From the IMG/VR virus record IMGVR_UViG_3300010160_000231, positions 1-23,304 of that record: a DNA stretch of 23,304 nucleotides; one strand, 5' to 3'. The notes beneath the pieces were generated by a model. The model was not told where the DNA came from. It made no database searches and was given only the letters and a program-made list of their open reading frames with translations. Source of the DNA: a virus. A program made the translations under genes and the position numbers. Every line of letters begins with the position of its first letter. The first letter of the stretch is position 1. Positions 18,027-23,304 of this stretch are shown here, one piece after another.

Positions 18027-18061
18027 ATACCCTGTCCAATCTTTGGGCAGGGTATTTTTTT
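18027..18061 (+). terminator. Intrinsic terminator ending the tail tip operon
   Basis: ATACCCTGTCC (18027-18037) pairs with GGGCAGGGTAT (18045-18055), eleven pairs including one G-U, with loop AATCTTT and T-run 18055-18061. Confidence 0.93.
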
Positions 18062-18064
18062 GCA

Positions 18065-18093
18065 TTGACAACTCCGCGCCCTTGTGGTATAAT
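18065..18093 (+). promoter_or_regulatory. Consensus sigma70 promoter for the fibre operon
   Basis: TTGACA (18065-18070), 17 bases, TATAAT (18088-18093), again with TGG before the -10. The spacer shares 10 of 17 positions with the promoter at 2137. A 15-bp palindrome TGGTATAATATACCA (18085-18099) covers the -10 and could be an operator. Transcription should start near 18100. Confidence 0.92.
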
Positions 18094-18216
18094 ATACCAA
18101 ATTGTCAGAACATTCCAATATTTTTTCTTGACAAGCTTTTAACCATATCTAAAAGGCGGACTTGCCGTTTGGATTATAATTAAATATTAAACACCTGCTA
18201 ATAAGGAGATCTGATT
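18094..18216 (+). other. Structured leader of the fibre operon
   Basis: About 120 bases with no ATG, so no small gene starts at ATG here. It can fold in several ways: TTGTCA (18102-18107) with TGACAA (18129-18134); CTTTTA (18136-18141) with TAAAAG (18150-18155); GGC (18155-18157) with GCC (18164-18166) plus flanking A/T pairs. It contains an orphan TTGACA (18128-18133) with no matching -10 and an orphan TATAAT (18175-18180) with no matching -35. AAGGAG (18202-18207) serves the next gene. The function is unknown. Confidence 0.5.
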
Positions 18217-18567
18217 ATGGTGGAGATTAACGACCACAGTTTCATTCAGACAATTTCACTAGTTGCGTTAGCAGTTGTTGCTTTCTCAGTTGGAATTCAG
18301 AAATTGTTAAAAGACTGGAAAAGTACTAATGCGGAAACTAGCGTAATTACTTTAATGCATACCGAACTAGAGCGCATGAGCCAACAAAACGGCTTACTAG
18401 CAACCGAATTAAACCGCTTGCAACAAGAAATGATTTTATTAAATGCACAACTATCACAGTTATGCATTGAGAATCAGCAACTACAAACCGAAGTTGTAGC
18501 TCTAACAGAAGAAGTAAATAAATTTAGAGTATCGGCTACACTTGCAGCAGCAAAGAAAATAGGGTAA
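18217..18567 (+). CDS. Membrane-anchored coiled-coil protein, function unknown
   Basis: I do not recognise a family for this 116-aa protein. One transmembrane helix lies at about residues 9-31 (FIQTISLVALAVVAFSVGI), followed by a basic stretch KLLKDWK and then a long heptad pattern at about 44-104 (LERMSQQNGLLATELNRL, LLNAQLSQLCIENQQL, TEVVALTEEVNKF), a likely parallel coiled coil. It has one Cys (in QLCIEN). There is no cleavable signal peptide. The layout (N-terminal anchor plus coiled coil) resembles inner-membrane spanins such as Rz, but no Rz1-like lipoprotein gene, holin or lysin is visible nearby. The basic residues after the helix could equally keep the coiled coil in the cytoplasm. 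It is the first gene behind the consensus promoter at 18065, with a good AAGGAG, so it should be well expressed. Start ATG 18217. Confidence 0.8.
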   Translation: MVEINDHSFIQTISLVALAVVAFSVGIQKLLKDWKSTNAETSVITLMHTELERMSQQNGLLATELNRLQQEMILLNAQLSQLCIENQQLQTEVVALTEEVNKFRVSATLAAAKKIG

Positions 18568-18571
18568 TATA

Positions 18572-19168
18572 ATGGAACCAGCAAAGATTAGTTACAGAAT
18601 TTATCAAGGTAGTACTTTTAAAGAGACTCTTCGCTGGGAGTCAGAGACTAAGCAATACGCAACAATCTCCAGTATTACTAAAACAGCACCTTGTGTAATT
18701 ACTACGGCTAGTGCTCATACTATTCCATTAAATTGGAGAATCAGAGTAACTGGTGTTAGTGGAATGAAAGATATAAATCTTGCATCAACAACTGATTATT
18801 ATCTAGTAACTTCAAAAACTACTAATAGTGTAACCCTAAACCAAGTAAATTCGTCAGATTACGGAGCGTATACTAGTGGAGGTATTATAGAATGGAATCA
18901 ACCAATACCATTAACGGGTTACACTGCACAAATGCAAATCCGAGAATCTATAGAGTCTACAACAGTAATTCATGAATTAACTAGTGCTAATGGCGGTATT
19001 AGTATTGATCCAGTTAATTTTACAATTTCTTTTAATATATCTGCGGTTACTACAGCGGCTTTTAATTTTGACGCAGCAGTATATTCTTGCGAATTAACAG
19101 ACAATCAAGGACTTGTATATCCTTTCTTAAGTGGCGGTATTACACTAATTAAAGAGGTTACTAGATGA
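18572..19168 (+). CDS. Fibre-region structural protein with an inserted FCCH-like module
   Basis: A 198-aa protein of a type often found just upstream of phage tail fibre genes. The scaffold is residues 1-29 (YRIYQGSTFKETLRWESE) plus about 109-198 (IPLTGYTAQMQIRESIES, FNFDAAVYSCELTD, ITLIKEVTR), which read as one continuous Q G.TF...L.W ... LTGYTA.MQIR domain when joined. Between them, about 30-108, lies a separate beta module with CVITTASAHTIPLNWRIRV, TGVSGMKDIN and SSDYGAYTSGG, the pattern annotated in phage proteins as E1 FCCH-like. No enzyme motif is visible, so a role in the fibre network or tip is inferred from position. It follows the membrane protein by four bases and overlaps the next gene by ATGA. 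Its RBS is weak (AGGGTAAT). Confidence 0.7.
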   Translation: MEPAKISYRIYQGSTFKETLRWESETKQYATISSITKTAPCVITTASAHTIPLNWRIRVTGVSGMKDINLASTTDYYLVTSKTTNSVTLNQVNSSDYGAYTSGGIIEWNQPIPLTGYTAQMQIRESIESTTVIHELTSANGGISIDPVNFTISFNISAVTTAAFNFDAAVYSCELTDNQGLVYPFLSGGITLIKEVTR

Positions 19169-19428
19169 CAACAGAGATAATCATAACCGAAATTAATAAT
19201 GCGGTTGTAATTGAAAAGACGGAACCAACAGTTGTTTCGTCACAAAGTGAGACAAGGGTAGTTGTTGGTGGCATGATAGGCCCTACACAAACTACAATCA
19301 AAGGACTATCAGATGTGGATACTAGTGTTTTAGCTACAGGTAGCTTACTGGTATATAACTCTGGAACAAGTAAATGGACTTCATCGAAACTGCTTGAACA
19401 GCAGACGATGGAAGGCGGATTCTTTTAA
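19165..19428 (+). CDS. Small fibre-linker protein with one LSDV...KW repeat
   Basis: An 87-aa protein with a charged beta-rich N-terminus (TTEIIITEINNAVVIEKTEP), a Gly/Pro turn MIGPTQTTIKGLSDVD, then LLVYNSGTSKW and the end LEQQTMEGGFF. The segment LSDVDTSVLATGSLLVYNSG is the same repeat found nine times in the last gene of the window, so this small protein is related to the fibres and may cap or join them. The closing acidic-Gly-Gly-aromatic motif recurs as DGGTY at the end of the following 665-aa fibre. The start overlaps the preceding stop as ATGA, and the next gene begins eleven bases downstream behind AGGAAGAG. It has no membrane segment. The function is inferred from repeats and position only. 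Confidence 0.7.
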   Translation: MTTEIIITEINNAVVIEKTEPTVVSSQSETRVVVGGMIGPTQTTIKGLSDVDTSVLATGSLLVYNSGTSKWTSSKLLEQQTMEGGFF

Positions 19429-19439
19429 AGGAAGAGAAA

Positions 19440-21437
19440 ATGGCTGATAAATCAACAATAAAGATTAAAAGAAGTAGTACTTCCATTGCACCAGCACTAT
19501 TAAATACTGGTGAACTGGCTTATACATTTGGTACTGGTTCTGATGCAAATCAAGGTGGCAGGTTATTTGTTGGTGGTATGGGTGCTAATAGTGACTTACT
19601 ATCTACAGCAGCTGCACCAATTGTAATTGGTGGTAAGTATTTTACTGATATTATTGATGCTGCAACTAGTGCAGGTACATTTGGTACACTAGTAAAACGC
19701 AATGGCGATAACATGGCCTACCTAAACATTACAGGTAATGTTAGTAGCACTGGACTTAGCTCATTTTCAAATGTAGCTGTTACGGGTGGTAGCATAAATG
19801 GTACGACTATTGGCGGCACAACAGCAGCTGCAATTACTGGTACTACAATTAATGGGACTGTAATTACTGCAAGTAGTAATTTTGCCGGTAATATTACTGG
19901 AAATGTTACAGGCGATGTGTTTGCTGCAAATGGTACTAGTAAAATTTTAGAAAATGGTACTGACGGTACTAATGCATCTTTTAGTGGTGCTGTTACTGGT
20001 AACGTTACTGGTAACGTTACTGGAAATGTTACAGGCGATATCTATGCTGCAAATGGTACTAGTAAAATTTTAGAAAATGGTACTGACGGTACTAATGCTG
20101 TGTTTTATGGTAGCGTTAGTGGGGGTATTACAGGTAATGTTACTGGTAATTTAACAGGAGATGTTTACGCTGCTGACGGAATTACAAAAATTATTGAAAA
20201 TGGTACTAATGGTAGTAACGCATATTTTACAGGCGGAATTACTGGTAATTTAACAGGTGATGTATTTGCCGCAGACGGCACTAGCAAAATCTTGGAGAAT
20301 GGTACCGACGGAACTAATGCTCAATTTACAGGTGCTGTTGTAGGAAATGCAAGTACAGCTACAAAGTGGGCTTCACCAATTAATATAACTTTTGGTGGTG
20401 ATGCAAGTACTTCAGCCATTAGTATTGATGGTTCCCTGAGTAAAACACCAACTATTACACTAGCAACCGTTAATGCTGCAGCAGGAGCAGGCACTCCTTA
20501 TGGATCCGCAACAGCTATTCCAATAGTAACCGTTAATTCAAAAGGTTTAGTAACCAGTGTTAGTACTGCAAGCGTTGCAAGTGTTTTAAAGTTTCGCGGA
20601 GATGCTCCAGGTACTATAGGTGAATTAGATCTATTAAACGATAATTTGCGAATTGTGGGTAGCGGCGGAGTTTCTACTAGTATTGACAATGCAACTAATA
20701 CAATTACGGTTGCTATGTCAGGCACAGGAAATCTGGGAGCACTAGCAGTTACTGGTAATGTTTCTGCAGGAACAATTAGTATTTCACAAGGCGCTGCCAG
20801 TATTGACGCTGATGGTGATGCTACTGTTGCAGATATTACTGTAAATGGTAACGCTGTTATTACTGGTAATCTAGAAGTTCGAGGTACAGTAACTGCTATA
20901 AATTCTACTACTGTTTCAATTGGCGATTTAAATATTGAGTTAGCTAAAGATGCTTCAAGTGCTGGCGCTGCAAACGGTGGTGGTATTACAATTAATGGAC
21001 CAACTATTCCAGCAACTTTAACTTATTCTTCTGGCGATAACCGTTGGAATTTTAACAAAGATTTAAATGTTAATAATGTTTACGGTAGTTTAATTGGCAA
21101 TGCCAGCACTGCTACAAAATGGGCAAGTGCTCAAAACTTAAGTTTAACTGGTGATGCTACTGCCACATTAACTAGCGTAGATGGGTCAGCAGCAGTTTCA
21201 GCAACACTTACACTAGCAAATGTAAATCCTACTACATATGGTAGTTTTGGTACTACACTAACTATTCCAGAGATTACAGTTAATACCAAAGGTTTAATTA
21301 CTAATGTTACTAATAAAACTATACCTAATGCTAGTACAGTAGCTAAAGGTTTAGCGTATTTTGATGCAGAATCTTTTGGGGTCAATGCATCAACAGGTTA
21401 TGTTACACTAGCTACTGTAGACGGCGGAACGTATTAA
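19440..21437 (+). CDS. Tail fibre protein 1, repeat-rich
   Basis: A 665-aa likely trimeric tail fibre. Residues 2-45 (STIKIKRSSTSIAPALLNTG, GELAYTFGTG, GGRLFVGGM) are an N-terminal attachment module shared with the next gene ([25 protein letters not shown]). Residues 150-301 hold four GNVTGD.(Y/F)AA.G...ILENGT repeats. Residues from 302 and from 553 both begin GNASTATKWA and carry a matching GDA...A..T.AN and T(V/I)NTKGL pattern, a duplicated domain ending before STVAKGLAYFD. Between them lies a NSTTVSIGDLNIELAKDAS segment near 488-520 typical of phage fibre shafts. Composition is Thr/Gly/Asn/Ala-rich with no cysteine. The protein ends VTLATVDGGTY and is closed by three stops in a row, TAA TAA TAG. 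RBS AGGAAGAG lies before ATG 19440. No adhesin or chaperone-peptidase domain is recognised. Confidence 0.85.
   Translation: MADKSTIKIKRSSTSIAPALLNTGELAYTFGTGSDANQGGRLFVGGMGANSDLLSTAAAPIVIGGKYFTDIIDAATSAGTFGTLVKRNGDNMAYLNITGNVSSTGLSSFSNVAVTGGSINGTTIGGTTAAAITGTTINGTVITASSNFAGNITGNVTGDVFAANGTSKILENGTDGTNASFSGAVTGNVTGNVTGNVTGDIYAANGTSKILENGTDGTNAVFYGSVSGGITGNVTGNLTGDVYAADGITKIIENGTNGSNAYFTGGITGNLTGDVFAADGTSKILENGTDGTNAQFTGAVVGNASTATKWASPINITFGGDASTSAISIDGSLSKTPTITLATVNAAAGAGTPYGSATAIPIVTVNSKGLVTSVSTASVASVLKFRGDAPGTIGELDLLNDNLRIVGSGGVSTSIDNATNTITVAMSGTGNLGALAVTGNVSAGTISISQGAASIDADGDATVADITVNGNAVITGNLEVRGTVTAINSTTVSIGDLNIELAKDASSAGAANGGGITINGPTIPATLTYSSGDNRWNFNKDLNVNNVYGSLIGNASTATKWASAQNLSLTGDATATLTSVDGSAAVSATLTLANVNPTTYGSFGTTLTIPEITVNTKGLITNVTNKTIPNASTVAKGLAYFDAESFGVNASTGYVTLATVDGGTY
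19887..20342 (+). repeat. Four tandem GNVTGD repeats in fibre 1
   Basis: Four copies encode variants of GNVTGDVFAANGTSKILENG followed by a short variable turn. Copies one and two are 123 bases apart and share 53 identical bases (19923-19975 and 20046-20098). Copies three and four have drifted. A short run of three GGTAACGTTACT-like units lies near 20000-20030. Confidence 0.85.
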
Positions 21438-21440
21438 TAA

Positions 21441-21474
21441 TAGGGAAACTTTTATAAGTTTCCCTAATTCTTTT
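21441..21474 (+). terminator. Perfect 11-bp hairpin between the two fibre genes, possible weak terminator
   Basis: TAGGGAAACTT (21441-21451) pairs perfectly with AAGTTTCCCTA (21456-21466), loop TTAT. The following T-rich stretch ATTCTTTT (21467-21474) is interrupted, so termination may be partial and let some transcription reach the next fibre. An mRNA-stabilising role is equally possible. Confidence 0.6.
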
Positions 21475-21484
21475 AGGGCTGAAT

Positions 21485-23304
21485 ATGGCATCAATAATTA
21501 AGATTAAAAATTCATCGACAACTGGGGGAGTCCCGCTGGCCGGTAATCTCCAGCCCGGAGAATTAGCCATTAATACAGCTGATGGAAGAATATACTTTAA
21601 AGCATCTAACAACCAAGTAAAATATTTTAAAAATTTAGCAGATACTAAAGTTGATGATTTAGGTAATGTAACTATTACCAGTGTTGAAAATAATCAAGTA
21701 TTAACTTGGGATTCCGCAACACAAAAATGGACTAATAAAACACCAACTACTCCTACTACCGCTCTTACTGCTTTAACTGATGTAACTATTACTAGCATTG
21801 CTGATAAACAAGCATTAGTATATGATACTACATCTGCTAAATGGATTAATAGAACTGCTACTGTTGATAATTTAAGTAATGTAACTATTACCACTGTTAC
21901 AAATAACCAAACACTATCCTGGGATTCTTCTACACAAAAATGGGTTAATAAAACCCCAGTAACAGCTATTACAGGATTAAGTGATCTAAATATCATTAGC
22001 CCGGCTAATAATCAAGCTTTAGTGTACGATACTGCTTCTGCTAAGTGGATTAATAAAACTACTAGCGTTAATGATTTAGGTAATGTAACTATTACTAGTG
22101 TTGCAAACAATCAAACACTATCATGGGATACTGCTACTCAAAAATGGGTTAATAGAACTAATAGCGTTGATAATTTAAATAATGTAACTATTACCAGTGT
22201 TGCTGATAAGCAAGCTTTAGTATGGGATGCAGCTACACAAAAATGGATTAATAAAACTACTAGCGTTAATGATTTAGGTAATGTAACTATTACTAGTGTT
22301 GCAAATAACCAAGTACTATCATGGGATTCTGCTACTTCAAAGTGGACTAATAAAACTGCTGTATCAACGATTACAGGATTAAGTGATGTAACTATTACTA
22401 CTCCAACCAATAAGCAACTACTTGCCTATGATACAGCCACTTCAAAATGGATTAATAAAAGTACAAGTGTCGAAGATTTAAGTAATGTTCAAGTAACTTC
22501 TCCTATTGGTGGACAAGCATTGCTTTGGGATTCCGGTACTCAAAAATGGATTAACCAAGCCCCAGGCGGAACAGCGTTCCAAGCAAATACTAAAACTTTT
22601 ACTGCTGACGGAACTACGGTTGCGTTTACAATTGCATCAGGTTTAACAACAGAAAGTATATTAGTACACGTAGGCGGTATTTTACAAGAAGCAAAAGTTG
22701 GGACTAATAATAACGATTATTATGTAAGTGGCAATAGCGTAATATTTACAACCGCACCCCCTTCTGGCCTCAAAATCATTATCAAAGAATTAACAGGACA
22801 TTTGGTTACTGCAGGTTTAGAAGGACCTCAAGGACCCGCAGTAAGTTTTGACGGAATCGGTCAAGCATTAGTACCATCACTAGATCAAGTATATGATTTA
22901 GGTTCTCCTACTAAACGTTGGAAAACTGGATATTTTTCTTCAAACACTATTGACTTAGGCGGAACACCTATTAGTGCTGAGAACGGCTTTTTAGTTGTTG
23001 CTGGTAACAGTATTGGTTATGGTGCTACAGGTCCAACAGGTGCTACAGGTCCACAAGGACCAGCAGGTCCAGGCTCAACTGTTCCAGGCGGTCAAGGTAT
23101 TCAAGGTGAAACAGGTGGACCCGGTCCAACAGGTCCTGCGGGCGTTGACGGACTACAGGGTATACAAGGACAGCAAGGTGTAGAAGGCCCAACAGGCCCA
23201 ACAGGCCCAACAGGTTCACAAGGTATTCAAGGTATTCAGGGTCCAACAGGCTCACAAGGTATCCAAGGTATCCAAGGTATCCAAGGTATCCAAGGTATCC
23301 AAGG
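21485..23304 (+). CDS. Tail fibre protein 2, partial, with collagen-like end
   Basis: It starts at ATG 21485 behind AGGG (21475-21478) and is still open at the window edge after 606 codons, so the 3' end is missing. Order: N-terminal attachment module ([32 protein letters not shown], about 1-45) as in fibre 1; nine copies of a 31-34-residue LSDVTITS..NKQ.L.YD repeat ending KWINKT (56-359); a compact beta domain with [28 protein letters not shown] and [15 protein letters not shown] (about 360-440), common in phage fibres; a short shaft segment [18 protein letters not shown]; then collagen-like Gly-X-Y from 513 to the edge. Such layouts give a long flexible trimeric fibre with a receptor-binding tip. 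The tip itself is beyond the window. Confidence 0.85.
   Translation, partial: MASIIKIKNSSTTGGVPLAGNLQPGELAINTADGRIYFKASNNQVKYFKNLADTKVDDLGNVTITSVENNQVLTWDSATQKWTNKTPTTPTTALTALTDVTITSIADKQALVYDTTSAKWINRTATVDNLSNVTITTVTNNQTLSWDSSTQKWVNKTPVTAITGLSDLNIISPANNQALVYDTASAKWINKTTSVNDLGNVTITSVANNQTLSWDTATQKWVNRTNSVDNLNNVTITSVADKQALVWDAATQKWINKTTSVNDLGNVTITSVANNQVLSWDSATSKWTNKTAVSTITGLSDVTITTPTNKQLLAYDTATSKWINKSTSVEDLSNVQVTSPIGGQALLWDSGTQKWINQAPGGTAFQANTKTFTADGTTVAFTIASGLTTESILVHVGGILQEAKVGTNNNDYYVSGNSVIFTTAPPSGLKIIIKELTGHLVTAGLEGPQGPAVSFDGIGQALVPSLDQVYDLGSPTKRWKTGYFSSNTIDLGGTPISAENGFLVVAGNSIGYGATGPTGATGPQGPAGPGSTVPGGQGIQGETGGPGPTGPAGVDGLQGIQGQQGVEGPTGPTGPTGSQGIQGIQGPTGSQGIQGIQGIQGIQGIQ
21650..22561 (+). 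repeat. Nine tandem DLGNVTITS...KWINKT repeats in fibre 2
   Basis: Residues 56-359 are nine degenerate copies of about 34 residues, consensus DL.NVTITS(V/P)..NQ.L then (S/V)(W/Y)D.AT.KW(I/V)NKT. Two subtypes alternate loosely: one reading [10 protein letters not shown], the other [11 protein letters not shown] tenth copy is in the 87-aa gene upstream (19165-19428). Confidence 0.9.
23021..23304 (+). repeat. Collagen-like Gly-X-Y array with perfect 9-bp tandem repeats at the edge
   Basis: Encodes [18 protein letters not shown], a short break, then further GPT, GIQ and GPA triplets. The last 47 bases are five perfect GGTATCCAA units (23258-23302) plus GG, encoding GIQ triplets. The array continues beyond the window. 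Confidence 0.92.

Noticed and set aside
18128-18180. Second promoter built from TTGACA 18128 or TATAAT 18175 in the leader
   Set aside because: The spacing between them is far too long, and neither has a partner element at 16-18 bases.
21694-22410. Antisense open frames over the fibre 2 repeats, rich in Val/Leu and resembling membrane proteins
   Set aside because: Their hydrophobic look and internal repetition mirror the sense-strand repeat; no start signals are visible.
19887-22561. CRISPR array suggested by regular repeats
   Set aside because: The repeats are in frame, degenerate at DNA level and code for fibre shaft segments; there are no unique spacers between identical repeats.
22995-23255. 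Open frames on both strands over the collagen-like array (Val/Gln-rich and Leu-rich products)
   Set aside because: They are low-complexity translations of the same 9-bp repeat in other frames; the Gly-X-Y frame continues the fibre gene.
16565-23304. Diversity-generating retroelement target in the fibre genes
   Set aside because: No reverse transcriptase, no template repeat and no C-terminal variable lectin region is present in the window; the end of fibre 2 is not visible.

Overview
The window is the tail and tail-fibre region of a siphovirus-type phage (or a closely related prophage). Every credible gene lies on the + strand. The lambda-like order is easy to follow: major tail protein, G/GT tail assembly chaperones, tape measure, two small minor tail proteins, an NlpC/P60-I-J tail-tip protein, a second giant tip/fibre protein, then fibre genes. 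The DNA is AT-rich. The two clear promoters are textbook bacterial sigma70 sites, so the phage relies on host polymerase here. The lambda-like tail, the NlpC/P60 tip protein and a single-pass membrane coiled-coil protein point to a Gram-negative host, which is inference. The species cannot be named from the sequence.

Layout: 62-1255 major tail protein, followed by a hairpin terminator. 1315-2099 holds the two tail assembly chaperone frames, joined by a -1 frameshift site (GGGAAAC plus a downstream hairpin). A strong terminator at 2086-2117 and a consensus promoter at 2137-2165 separate them from 2219-17997. That unit contains the 1686-aa tape measure, a WP.LPQ-type minor tail protein, a DUF1833-type protein, a 1530-aa tip protein, a 1596-aa Ig-repeat protein and a short tail assembly chaperone (APC family). 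Its genes overlap or nearly abut throughout. A second terminator/promoter pair (18027-18093) and a roughly 120-nt structured leader start the last unit. This begins with a membrane-anchored coiled-coil protein of unknown role, then a 198-aa structural protein carrying an inserted domain, an 87-aa linker-like protein, a 665-aa fibre, and a second fibre that runs off the right edge inside a collagen-like repeat.

How the parts work together (family knowledge plus inference): the chaperones load the tape measure, the major tail protein polymerises around it, the two minor tail proteins and the tip protein form the baseplate-like tip, and the NlpC/P60 domain may cut peptidoglycan on entry. The Ig-rich protein and the two repeat-rich fibres contact the host surface.

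The most notable points are a clean -1 frameshift element, a K-I-J fusion, two separate cases of a small beta-rich module inserted into an otherwise recognisable tail protein, a matched pair of terminator-promoter cassettes with near-ideal promoters, a 31-34-residue repeat shared between two fibre-region genes, and an unassigned membrane coiled-coil gene placed first behind the second strong promoter. No tRNA, CRISPR array, insertion sequence, integrase, lysin or replication gene was seen.
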